DNA of 6,481 nt from contig JAISRU010000069.1 in assembly GCA_031273515.1 (NCBI GenBank), positions 1-6,481 on the forward strand, read 5' to 3'. This DNA comes from Bacteroidales bacterium. GTDB lineage: Bacteria; Bacteroidota; Bacteroidia; Bacteroidales; WCHB1-69. The position numbers were made by a program, and so were the translations under genes. Under the pieces are notes generated by a model. The model had not been told where the DNA came from, searched no databases, and worked only from the letters and a program-made list of their open reading frames with translations. Shown here piece by piece: positions 1 through 6,305 of this stretch (position 1 is its first letter; every line of letters begins with the position of its first letter).

Positions 1-236
1 CCCCAGACAACCATCTTGGGAAAAACGCCAAAACCTTTCGTATAATAATGTCCCGATTTGATGCGCAATGCCAGCATCTCTCCCAAAGTAGCCAGTACCG
101 CAAATTTGACAAACGCCATCATATAAGGATGAGCAACATTGATAGACATATACGTATTCACCAGAGAGGGCAATAGAAAAAACGGAACGAAAAGTACATG
201 AATAATTGCCAAAACTGCTAAATCTGCTTTTTTCAT
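1..236 (-). CDS. Small integral membrane protein, N-terminal 78 residues (3' end outside the window); possibly Mpv17/PMP22-like
   Basis: Seen: an open frame starts at the ATG at 236-234 and stays open to the left edge, giving 78 complete codons. The protein begins MKKADLAVLAIIHVLFVPFF, a short basic start followed by a hydrophobic helix (about residues 5-25). A second hydrophobic stretch (about 40-55) contains FVKFAVLATLGEMLALRI, then a polar turn IKSGHYYTKGFGVFPK leading into MVVWG at the edge. There is no lipobox, so the first helix is probably an uncleaved membrane segment. The gene starts 15 nt after the glmS stop and is almost certainly co-transcribed with it. From memory, Bacteroidota proteins with this FVKFA..ATLGE..ALRI...GFG..P..VVWG pattern are sometimes labelled Mpv17/PMP22 family; I am only moderately sure of that. 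No function can be given. The membrane location is well supported; the family name is tentative. Confidence 0.72.
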   Translation of the reverse strand, partial: MKKADLAVLAIIHVLFVPFFLLPSLVNTYMSINVAHPYMMAFVKFAVLATLGEMLALRIKSGHYYTKGFGVFPKMVVW

Positions 237-251
237 CTTTGATTTGTTAAT

Positions 252-2093
252 TTATTCAACAGTTACCGATTTTGCCAGATTTCTGGGCTGATCTACATTC
301 CTTCCGCGCATAACGGCAACATGATATGCCAGCAATTGCAAAGGAACAGTCGCTAAAAGAGGAACAAGCATTTCTTCCGTTTCAGGAATTTCAATTACAT
401 AATCCGACAGATTTCTAACGTCGGTATCTCCCTGCGTTACAATGGAAATGATTTTCCCTTTGCGTGTTTTCACTTCCTGAATATTGCTTACCACTTTGTC
501 GTAAGTTCCATTTGTCGTTGCGATTACAACAACGGGCATGTCTTCGTCTATCAATGCAATAGGACCATGTTTCATCTCTGCCGCAGGATAGCCCTCGGCA
601 TGAATATAAGAGATTTCTTTCAATTTCAGAGCGCCTTCCAACGCAACAGGATAATTGTAATTCCTGCCCAGATACAATGCATTGTTGAATTGTTTCATAT
701 AAGCGGCAATTTCTTTCATCAGATCATTTGAGTCGAGAATTGTTTTTATTTTTCGCGGGATGCTTTCCAATTCGTTGATAATTGTTGCATACCTTGTTTT
801 TGAAATTTTCCCTTTTCGTTTCGCCATGCACAATGCCATCAAAGTAAGCACTGTTACCTGTGCCGTAAACGCCTTGGTCGAGGCAACGCCTATTTCAGGT
901 CCGGCATGGGTGTAAGAACCTGCGTGCGTCGCTCTCGCAATAGACGACCCGACAACATTGCATATCCCCAAAACGGTAGCGCCTTTCTGACGAGCAAGTT
1001 CGATAGCCGCCAGCGTATCTGCCGTTTCTCCCGATTGCGAAATAGCAATTACCACATCGTCGCTGTAAATAATCGGATTCCGATACCTGAACTCGGATGC
1101 ATATTCCACTTCCACAGGAATACGTATCAAATCTTCAAACATATATTCCGCTACCAATCCGGCATGATAGGATGTTCCGCAGGCAACAATAATGATGCGT
1201 CTTGCACGAAGAAGATGTTCCTCGTATTCGACAATACCGCCCAAAGCGACAATCTCCTTGACCGAATTTAATCTCCCGCGCATACTGTCCGCAACAGAAC
1301 GAGGCTGCTCGAATATTTCTTTCAACATAAAATGCTCATAGCCTCCTTTTTCAAGTTCGCTGAGCGTCATTTCCAATTTTTCGATGTAATGCGGTCTGTT
1401 TTTATTTTTTATGGTCTTGATGCGGATATCGTCTCCTTTGGTCAGGACAGCCATTTCTTCATTCTTCAAATAGACCACTTTATCGGTATATTCCACCAGA
1501 GCAGACCCGTCGGAAGCGATATAATATTCATTCTGTCCGAACCCAATAATCAAAGGACTTCCTTTGCGAGCAACAACCAGCGTATTCGGATCATCGACAG
1601 ACATCACAATAATAGCGTAAGTCCCCACAACCTGACTTAATGCCAGACGTACCGCTTCGGGCAATTCATTGTTTCCAACCTTTTTAATGTCTTCTATCAG
1701 ATGAATAAGGACTTCCGTATCCGTATCGCTTTGAAACACATAGCCTCTGTTTATCAATTCCGTTTTCAGCGCCTGATAGTTTTCGATAATTCCATTGTGT
1801 ATCAAAGCCGTTCTGCCGTCGGAAGAGAAATGAGGATGCGCATTGACGTCGTTTGGTTCTCCGTGGGTTGCCCAACGGGTATGCGCAATGCCTGTTATGC
1901 CTGAAAGATTTTTGTCTTCACAGTATTTTTCCAACTCGCATACTTTTCCCTGACATTTGTAAATATTGATTTTATCGGACTGTAACAATGCAATTCCTGC
2001 GCTGTCGTAGCCTCTGTATTCCAGACGATGCAATCCTTTCATCAGGATAGGATACGCATCCTTATTGCCAAGATAACCTATTATTCCACACAT
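252..2093 (-). CDS. glmS: Glutamine--fructose-6-phosphate aminotransferase (isomerizing)
   Basis: Converts fructose-6-phosphate and glutamine to glucosamine-6-phosphate and glutamate, the committed step to UDP-GlcNAc for peptidoglycan and lipid A; cytosolic. The 613 residues match the usual length (about 609). The N-terminal class II glutaminase domain (about 1-220) starts MCGIIGYLG, so Cys2 becomes the N-terminal nucleophile and the start is certain. R73-W74, H99-N100-G101 and D123 are present. The first SIS domain has CGTS at 305-308, SQSGET at 352-357 and STK at 405-407; the second has E487-GALKLKE and HAEGYPAAEMKHGP at 498-511. The C-terminal tail RNVDQPRNLAKSVTVE includes the conserved lysine (K608). 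All catalytic landmarks are intact. It lies 14 nt after the DUF4270 gene and 15 nt before the membrane-protein gene. There is no room for a glmS ribozyme upstream, so expression presumably depends on the operon promoter. Confidence 0.98.
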   Translation of the reverse strand: MCGIIGYLGNKDAYPILMKGLHRLEYRGYDSAGIALLQSDKINIYKCQGKVCELEKYCEDKNLSGITGIAHTRWATHGEPNDVNAHPHFSSDGRTALIHNGIIENYQALKTELINRGYVFQSDTDTEVLIHLIEDIKKVGNNELPEAVRLALSQVVGTYAIIVMSVDDPNTLVVARKGSPLIIGFGQNEYYIASDGSALVEYTDKVVYLKNEEMAVLTKGDDIRIKTIKNKNRPHYIEKLEMTLSELEKGGYEHFMLKEIFEQPRSVADSMRGRLNSVKEIVALGGIVEYEEHLLRARRIIIVACGTSYHAGLVAEYMFEDLIRIPVEVEYASEFRYRNPIIYSDDVVIAISQSGETADTLAAIELARQKGATVLGICNVVGSSIARATHAGSYTHAGPEIGVASTKAFTAQVTVLTLMALCMAKRKGKISKTRYATIINELESIPRKIKTILDSNDLMKEIAAYMKQFNNALYLGRNYNYPVALEGALKLKEISYIHAEGYPAAEMKHGPIALIDEDMPVVVIATTNGTYDKVVSNIQEVKTRKGKIISIVTQGDTDVRNLSDYVIEIPETEEMLVPLLATVPLQLLAYHVAVMRGRNVDQPRNLAKSVTVE

Positions 2094-2107
2094 AAGTCTG
2101 TGAGTTT

Positions 2108-3457
2108 TTATTTATTAATAATTGTGTAATAAATTTCCAATCGCAAGCGTTTATCGATGTCTGCCGCCAAAGAGGGACGGGGACCATAGATCATTAAGCG
2201 AGATAATCGTGTTGCGCTGGGATTGATCAGTATATTCACAGAATAATTACTTCCTCTTCCATTGACTAAATTCTGAATATACTGCGTTATATGGAAACGA
2301 TATTCTTTTTTTGTCTGATTATATGTTCCTCCGAAGTAATCACTTCCCAAGTAGAAATCGGGCAAAAGATTTCCCAGATTTGTAAGCGGATCGGTATAAG
2401 TCAGGTTCAAAGCGCCCGCAGGAGGATAATCGGACGAAGCATCTTCCATGCAATTAATGATCAATGAGGCACGATGGATCACCACTTGTTGATCATTAAA
2501 CGTCGATTTTAAATAAGGAAATCCCAATACGACTTTCACGCCTGCTCCTGCTTGCAGATACAGAATATCCGAAGCGCTTGTATGATTTCCATTCAATTGA
2601 TCACGCAGATGGGATGTAGCTCCGGCATAATTAAAATGATCCACCGCTCCGAAATGAAGGGTAGACTCGTTCAACCTGTAGATATACTGCTGATTTTTCG
2701 CCAGAGAATTACTATAATACAGCGTCAGACCCGAAACGGTCATATTGCACGAAATCATACATCCGTTTCCTGTCATTGCATCTGCTTTGAGATACAGTCC
2801 TTTGAAATAGTCTAAAAATGCGGCGTCATTGGCATACACGGATGACGGAGCATCAATAAATTTACTTTTCGCAAAATCGTTCTTCAGTTTGACGCGAAAA
2901 TAATAAGGAGAAGCCGAAGTATCCTGTTTGGTGTTCGGACGGGGAGTTATATAGAGATTATTATCTTCTGTCAGATTGACATTGTCGTAATTGAGCGAAG
3001 AGAGCGTATAATAATTTGTATTTTCGATCAATTTGTCGGTCAGTTCGTAAGCCCTAAGACGGAAAGCATTCAGGGTATCTCCGTAATATCCTGAATAAGT
3101 AAGTGTTAAGACTAAGGAATCGACCTGTACATTGTCCCCGAAGTTCGCATTAAACGACGAAAGACGAAACTGCGTATAAATTCCTGCCTGCGTTTCTCCA
3201 AAAACAGGATCATTCATGTATCCGAGCATATTGACCGATACATTCGACGTAATCAGACTGTCGTGGACAGCAGAATAAGCCTCAACAGTTGTCGAATCAA
3301 AATGATCGGTATTTAAAATCTCGTCTTCCGGTTGGACGTCCAATCCGATCAATCCGGGGTCTTCTTTACAGGCGATAGCGGCAAACAACAAACAAACAAT
3401 ACAAACGGAAACATTGAAAACTTTCTTCACTTTATATTTTTGTTTAACAACGAACAT
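2108..3457 (-). CDS. DUF4270 lipoprotein, predicted surface-exposed
   Basis: Seen: 449 residues with a basic n-region (K5, K7, K9, K11, K12), a hydrophobic core (about 13-28) and the lipobox AIAC with Cys30, so a signal-peptidase II lipoprotein. The residues just after the cysteine are K-E-D, which fits the K-(D/E)2 lipoprotein export signal described for surface lipoproteins in Bacteroidota. The mature part is rich in beta-prone, Tyr/Asn/Ser-rich stretches. Motifs I associate with DUF4270 are GYMNDPVFGETQAGIYTQFR (79-98), VDSLVLTLTYSGYYGDT (112-128), YFKGLYLK (217-224), the YFGGTYN region (374-380) and the C-terminal RLRLEIYYT (437-445). Family function is unknown. The ATG overlaps the stop of the preceding gene as TAATG, implying translational coupling, and glmS follows after 14 nt. 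This association with glmS suggests an envelope role, but that is inference. Family assignment is from memory of the family pattern; lipoprotein status is seen directly. Confidence 0.9.
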   Translation of the reverse strand: MFVVKQKYKVKKVFNVSVCIVCLLFAAIACKEDPGLIGLDVQPEDEILNTDHFDSTTVEAYSAVHDSLITSNVSVNMLGYMNDPVFGETQAGIYTQFRLSSFNANFGDNVQVDSLVLTLTYSGYYGDTLNAFRLRAYELTDKLIENTNYYTLSSLNYDNVNLTEDNNLYITPRPNTKQDTSASPYYFRVKLKNDFAKSKFIDAPSSVYANDAAFLDYFKGLYLKADAMTGNGCMISCNMTVSGLTLYYSNSLAKNQQYIYRLNESTLHFGAVDHFNYAGATSHLRDQLNGNHTSASDILYLQAGAGVKVVLGFPYLKSTFNDQQVVIHRASLIINCMEDASSDYPPAGALNLTYTDPLTNLGNLLPDFYLGSDYFGGTYNQTKKEYRFHITQYIQNLVNGRGSNYSVNILINPSATRLSRLMIYGPRPSLAADIDKRLRLEIYYTIINK

Positions 3458-4254
3458 TATACAATACTATTGTACAAATCGATATAATCTTCGGCATACT
3501 GTTCTTCTTTGTGTTCAAAGAAAGGTTTCTGGGTATTTTGGATATACGTCCGCATCTTGTCCTGAACATCTTTATGAGATATTACGACAGCATCGGAATA
3601 GTCTATTGCCAATTTGGTCGTAGATTCAAAGGACGCCTGTTTGTATAAAGAAGCATCTTTTTGAGGAATACCTGCCGTTTTGAGTTTGAGATGAAAGTTG
3701 CGCAAAGTTTTGTCGAAAGCGTCGTTATAGACCGAATAGATTACTTTTGAATTGGCAAACAAGGGATTATCGACGTAAATCTTTTTGATAAAGACAGGTA
3801 CAAGGCAGGTTATCCATCCATGACAATGAATAATATCCGGGCTCCATCCCAGATTTTTGACCGTTTCAATCACTCCTCTGACGTAAAAGATAGCGCGTTC
3901 GTCATTGTCGGAAAAGAATTTTCCGGTAGTATCGTGCAGCATTGATTTGCGTTTAAAGTAGGATTCACTGTCGATAAAGTAGGTCTGCATACGGACAGAC
4001 TGTATAGAGGCGACTTTAATTAACAGGGGATGATCATTGTCGTTGATGACGATATTCTGTCCGGACAAACGAATGACGTCGTGTAATTGATTTCTACGTT
4101 CATTAATCATACCGTATCGGGGCATAAAAGTTCTTATATCCAATCCTCTTTCCTGAATGCTCTGAGGAAGATAGCGCCCTATGACTGACATATATGAGGA
4201 TTCCACATAAGGAGTGATTTCCTGATTTACAAAAAGTATTCTTTGTGCTGACAT
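3457..4254 (-). CDS. Stand-alone GT5 (glycogen/starch synthase) N-terminal lobe protein, probably not catalytic
   Basis: Seen: 265 residues resembling only the N-terminal Rossmann lobe of GT5 glycogen synthases (full enzymes are about 450-550). It opens RILFVNQEITPYVESSYMSV, then RTFMPRYGMI (41-50), FFSDNDERAIFYVRGVIETV (113-132), SPDIIHCHGW (138-147) and VIYSVYNDAF (171-180), in the family order. The K-x-G-G-L element that binds ADP-glucose in GlgA should follow the EVAPF-like strand; here the place is taken by VESSY (17-21). The H-x-D-W motif reads HCHGW. The whole C-terminal donor-binding lobe is absent, and the frame ends naturally rather than being broken, as the next gene starts in the stop codon (TAATG). 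Bacteroidota databases often name such proteins glycogen/starch synthase, but glucosyl transfer looks unlikely (inference). As first gene of the operon with DUF4270 and glmS, it may be a sugar-nucleotide sensor or scaffold; unproven. Confidence 0.85.
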   Translation of the reverse strand: MSAQRILFVNQEITPYVESSYMSVIGRYLPQSIQERGLDIRTFMPRYGMINERRNQLHDVIRLSGQNIVINDNDHPLLIKVASIQSVRMQTYFIDSESYFKRKSMLHDTTGKFFSDNDERAIFYVRGVIETVKNLGWSPDIIHCHGWITCLVPVFIKKIYVDNPLFANSKVIYSVYNDAFDKTLRNFHLKLKTAGIPQKDASLYKQASFESTTKLAIDYSDAVVISHKDVQDKMRTYIQNTQKPFFEHKEEQYAEDYIDLYNSIV

Positions 4255-4288
4255 ATTTTATCGTTTCACTATAATTTTTTCAAAACCG

Positions 4289-4298
4289 TGCAAAGATA
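4289..4298 (-). promoter_or_regulatory. Bacteroidota -7 promoter element (TATCTTTG) for the glmS-containing operon
   Basis: On the minus strand this reads TATCTTTGCA, a perfect match to the TAnnTTTG -7 consensus used by the primary sigma factor of Bacteroidota. Transcription would begin a few nt downstream (near 4284), leaving a leader of roughly 30 nt before the ATG at 4254. No TTTG -33 element is seen at the standard 19-21 nt spacing. Instead the minus-strand block ATTCTCAATT (4307-4316) lies 8 nt upstream, the same block and spacing as at the divergent promoter. It is the only promoter I can see for the four leftward genes. Confidence 0.7.
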
Positions 4299-4337
4299 CA
4301 AAAAATAATTGAGAATCGAGCGTTTTCTTTTATCTTT

Positions 4338-4352
4338 CATGCCATTCGGTCG
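4338..4352 (+). repeat. Left arm of a 15-bp inverted repeat (CATGCCATTCGGTCG)
   Basis: This 15-mer matches the reverse complement of 4501-4515 (CATGCCATACGGTCG) at 14 of 15 positions; only the ninth base differs. It lies 39 nt inside the leftward -7 element. Similarity continues inwards: 4353-4377 aligns to the reverse complement of the sequence inside the right arm at 17 of 25 columns with one gap, so the arms together match at 31 of 40 columns. Confidence 0.85.
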
Positions 4353-4356
4353 ATTA

Positions 4357-4396
4357 TTGTCCTGAACTGCGATTAATTAGTGGACAAGCAGACAAG
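4357..4396 (+). repeat. Dispersed intergenic repeat, copy A
   Basis: These 40 nt align to 6306-6344 at 33 of 40 columns, with one single-base gap and six substitutions, all transitions. The shared core includes TGAAC, GATT, ATTAGTG and ACAAG...GACAAG. Its first part (4358-4374) also matches the reverse complement of 4480-4496 at 13 of 17 positions. Copies A and B lie on either side of rfbA-zupT in the same orientation. Looks like a decayed genome-wide intergenic repeat. Confidence 0.75.
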
Positions 4397-4402
4397 AGAA
4401 CA

Positions 4403-4432
4403 ATTCTGCATAACTCTGCGGTATTCTACGGG
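4403..4432 (+). repeat. Three tandem 10-bp direct repeats phased at one helical turn
   Basis: The units are ATTCTGCATA (4403-4412), ACTCTGCGGT (4413-4422) and ATTCTACGGG (4423-4432). The heptamer A(T/C)TCT(G/A)C recurs at exactly 10-bp intervals, so the three copies would lie on one face of the helix. This could be a cooperative protein-binding site or merely part of the surrounding repeat element; the sequence does not decide. Confidence 0.5.
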
Positions 4433-4450
4433 AAATAATAATCACCCGTA
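4427..4450. repeat. Dyad TACGGG-N12-CCCGTA
   Basis: A perfect 6-bp inverted repeat with a 12-nt AT-rich loop (4433-4444). It overlaps the last phased direct repeat and sits near the middle of the divergent region. No U-tract follows on either strand, so it is not a typical intrinsic terminator. It could be an operator or simply a chance dyad. Confidence 0.4.
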
Positions 4451-4479
4451 TGCAATCATGTTAATCAATTAATCAGATA

Positions 4480-4496
4480 AATCAGAGTTCAAAACA
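4480..4496 (-). repeat. Inverted copy of the TGAAC...GATT repeat core
   Basis: On the minus strand this reads TGTTTTGAACTCTGATT. It matches 4358-4374 at 13 of 17 positions and 6307-6323 at 14 of 17, so it is a third, oppositely oriented copy of the same repeat core. Further inwards the minus strand continues with ATT/GATT-rich sequence down to about 4455. Together with copy A it forms the inner pair of the inverted-repeat region. Confidence 0.6.
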
Positions 4497-4500
4497 GAAG

Positions 4501-4515
4501 CGACCGTATGGCATG
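4501..4515 (-). repeat. Right arm of the 15-bp inverted repeat (CATGCCATACGGTCG on the minus strand)
   Basis: Partner of 4338-4352, matching at 14 of 15 positions. The arms enclose 148 bp (4353-4500). The right arm ends 25 nt upstream of the rfbA -7 element, compared with 39 nt between the left arm and its promoter. Confidence 0.85.
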
Positions 4516-4540
4516 ACTGAAAATTCTCAATTCATTTGAC

Positions 4541-4550
4541 TATCTTTGCA
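4541..4550 (+). promoter_or_regulatory. Bacteroidota -7 promoter element (TATCTTTG) for rfbA-zupT
   Basis: TATCTTTGCA fits TAnnTTTG exactly. Upstream lies ATTCTCAATT (4523-4532) with an 8-nt spacer, identical in content and spacing to the divergent promoter. No TTTG -33 box is found at the standard distance. Transcription should begin around 4553-4557, giving an rfbA leader of about 55 nt. This placement also rules out a TTG start at 4536 for rfbA, which would lie upstream of the transcript. Confidence 0.72.
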
Positions 4551-4610
4551 GAAATTTCAAGTTGTCTATGGATGACAAAAAGAGTTATTAATATAAATCT
4601 GATTAGTAAG

Positions 4611-5471
4611 ATGAAAGGAATTATTTTAGCAGGAGGTTCAGGCACACGTTTGCATCCGCTCACTTTGGCTATGAGCAAACAGTTGATGCCCATATACGAC
4701 AAACCCATGATTTATTATCCGTTGAGCGTATTGATTTCGGCGGGAATACGGGACATTTTAATTATTTCGACTCCGCATGATCTGCCCAATTTTGAAAAAC
4801 TCTTGGGCAACGGAGAACAAATAGGGTGTAATTTCAGTTACGTCGTGCAAAATGTCCCCAATGGATTGGCTCAGGCATTTGTCTTGGGAGAATCGTTTAT
4901 CGGTAAAGACAAAGTATGTCTTGTGTTGGGTGATAATATCTTTTACGGAAGCGGCTTTAACGAAAAAACACAGGCATGTATCGATCCTGAAGGAGGTATT
5001 GTGTTTGCCTATCATGTCAACGACCCCGAACGTTACGGTGTTGTCGAGTTTGACGAACATTTTACCGCTTTGTCCATTGAGGAAAAACCACAGTTGCCCA
5101 AATCGAACTATGCCGTACCCGGATTGTATTTCTACGATAATTCGGTGGTGGACGTCGCAAAAAACATACGTCCGAGTGTGCGGGGAGAATACGAAATAAC
5201 GGATATTAATCGACACTATCTCAGTGAGGGAAAGTTGAAAGTATCTATCCTGGAACGCGGAACGGCATGGTTGGATACAGGGACTTTCAAATCGCTGATC
5301 GAAGCCGCTCACTATGTGCAGGTAATCGAAGACCGTCAGGGTAAGAAAATCGGATGTATCGAAGAATGCGCCTACGAACAGGGCTTCATCAACGACGAGC
5401 AACTACAGCAAATTGCAGAACCTCTGCTTAAAAGCGGATACGGACAATATCTGATGCGTCTGTTGAAATAA
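4611..5471 (+). CDS. rfbA: Glucose-1-phosphate thymidylyltransferase
   Basis: RmlA/RfbA joins glucose-1-phosphate and dTTP to give dTDP-glucose, the first step of the dTDP-L-rhamnose pathway and the entry to other dTDP-sugars for O-antigen or capsule; cytosolic. From the ATG at 4611 it has 286 residues, the family's usual size. Seen: the nucleotide-binding start [18 protein letters not shown] with K23, [11 protein letters not shown] (29-39), GLAQAF (85-90), the metal-binding GDNIFYG (107-113), EEKP (157-160), EYEITDIN (193-200) and the WLDTGT region (220-225), all intact. The upstream in-frame ATG at 4572 would add 13 residues ([13 protein letters not shown]) not typical of the family, so 4611 is preferred. 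A TATCTTTG promoter lies about 60 nt upstream. rfbB, rfbC and rfbD, its usual partners, are absent here; zupT follows after 18 nt. Confidence 0.96.
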   Translation: MKGIILAGGSGTRLHPLTLAMSKQLMPIYDKPMIYYPLSVLISAGIRDILIISTPHDLPNFEKLLGNGEQIGCNFSYVVQNVPNGLAQAFVLGESFIGKDKVCLVLGDNIFYGSGFNEKTQACIDPEGGIVFAYHVNDPERYGVVEFDEHFTALSIEEKPQLPKSNYAVPGLYFYDNSVVDVAKNIRPSVRGEYEITDINRHYLSEGKLKVSILERGTAWLDTGTFKSLIEAAHYVQVIEDRQGKKIGCIEECAYEQGFINDEQLQQIAEPLLKSGYGQYLMRLLK

Positions 5472-5489
5472 TAACTTCGTCGATGTTTT

Positions 5490-6296
5490 ATGGATACGAA
5501 TACCATTATTCTGGCTTTTGCATTGACGCTTTTTGCGGGTTTATCCACAGGAATAGGCAGCGCCATTGCTTTTTTCGCCAAACGGACAAGTAAACGTTTT
5601 CTTTCGCTTGCTTTGGGTTTTAGCGCCGGTGTGATGATCTATATTTCGTTTGTGGAACTTTTTCCGCTTGCCGTATCTCATTTTGAACAGACCATGGACA
5701 AACGTTTCTCGGAAGGATTTACGGCTGTCGCTTTCTTTGCAGGCATGTTTCTGATTGCCATTATCGACAGACTGATCCCTTCTTACGAAAATCCTCATGA
5801 AGTCAAATCCTTAGAAACATCCAACGGGCAATCGGAATACAAAGGATTGAAACGAATGGGAATTTTATCAGCTATAGCGATTGGCATACATAATTTCCCT
5901 GAAGGCATGGCGACCTTTACTTCTTCGCTGGCAGACAAAGAAATTGCTTTTCCGATAGCGATAGCCATTGCACTGCATAATATTCCCGAAGGCATTGCGG
6001 TATCGATGCCTGTTTATTTTGCTACAGGGAATAAACGAAAAGCATTTTGGCTTTCATTTCTTTCGGGTTTGGCGGAGGTCTTGGGAGCAGTGATTGCTTT
6101 TGTTTTGATTCGGTTTGTGTTTGGCGTCAGCAGTACGGTTCTGGGGATTATGTTTGCTGCTGTTGCGGGAATTATGGTCTTTATTTCTATCGACGAATTA
6201 CTGCCTGCCTCTAAAGAATACGGAGCGCATCACCTTTCTATCTACGGACTTATAGCCGGAATGATTACCATGGCTGTAAGTCTGATTCTGTTGTGA
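5490..6296 (+). CDS. zupT: ZIP-family divalent metal transporter (ZupT-like)
   Basis: Probable inner-membrane importer of zinc and other divalent metals. The 268 residues compare with 257 in E. coli ZupT. About eight membrane helices can be seen (roughly 5-27, 37-60, 78-97, 122-142, 153-174, 187-208, 215-237, 247-268). The two ZIP signatures are intact: IGIHNFPEGMATF in helix 4 (H134, N135, E138) and ALHNIPEGIAVSMP in helix 5 (H163, N164, E167), which form the binuclear metal site. Helix 2 carries FVELFP (54-59), helix 6 SGLAEVLGA (192-200) and helix 7 SIDELLPA (233-240). The loop between helices 3 and 4 (about 99-121) is short and has one histidine (H103), as in ZupT-type rather than His-rich ZIPs. 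The ATG lies 18 nt after the rfbA stop, with no promoter between, so it is probably co-transcribed. Metal selectivity cannot be read from the sequence. Confidence 0.93.
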   Translation: MDTNTIILAFALTLFAGLSTGIGSAIAFFAKRTSKRFLSLALGFSAGVMIYISFVELFPLAVSHFEQTMDKRFSEGFTAVAFFAGMFLIAIIDRLIPSYENPHEVKSLETSNGQSEYKGLKRMGILSAIAIGIHNFPEGMATFTSSLADKEIAFPIAIAIALHNIPEGIAVSMPVYFATGNKRKAFWLSFLSGLAEVLGAVIAFVLIRFVFGVSSTVLGIMFAAVAGIMVFISIDELLPASKEYGAHHLSIYGLIAGMITMAVSLILL

Positions 6297-6305
6297 ATAC
6301 AATTT

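Larger units (their letters stand above)
4255..4610. other. Divergent intergenic region (356 nt) forming a large imperfect inverted repeat
   Basis: No gene is supported in this stretch. It holds the two divergent promoters and, between them, mirrored sequence blocks. Going inwards from each -7 element the order is: TGCAAAGATA, 8 unmatched nt, AATTGAGAAT, a variable spacer (21 nt on the left at 4317-4337, 7 nt on the right at 4516-4522), CATGCCAT(T/A)CGGTCG, then a TGT(C/T)(C/T)TGAAC...GATT block. The centre (about 4378-4474) is unmatched and carries phased direct repeats and a short dyad. Each block is listed separately. No transposase gene, tRNA or rho-independent terminator is visible. Confidence 0.75.

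Noticed and set aside
200..275. Tn7-like insertion at the glmS 3' end
   Set aside because: The glmS 3' end is intact and the next gene begins 15 nt later without interruption; no transposon ends or tns genes are visible.
2094..2107. glmS ribozyme or riboswitch upstream of glmS
   Set aside because: Only 14 nt separate the DUF4270 stop from the glmS start, far too few for that ribozyme, which is mainly found in Gram-positive bacteria.
4331..4338. Additional plus-strand promoter TATCTTTC
   Set aside because: It misses the final G of TAnnTTTG, has no supporting upstream element and lies nearly 280 nt from rfbA; the 4541-4550 element is far better.
4403..4432. CRISPR-like array
   Set aside because: Units are 10 bp, directly abutting, with no spacers and no cas genes; not a CRISPR.
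4536..4610. N-terminal extension of rfbA from a TTG codon at 4536
   Set aside because: The codon lies upstream of the predicted transcription start and overlaps the TATCTTTG promoter; the extra residues are not seen in RmlA, whose family begins at [14 protein letters not shown].
4758..5402. Long minus-strand open frame (214 codons) antisense to rfbA
   Set aside because: It lies wholly inside the clear rfbA gene and its translation resembles no family I recognise; it is a shadow. The same applies to the other frames overlapping glmS, DUF4270 and zupT.
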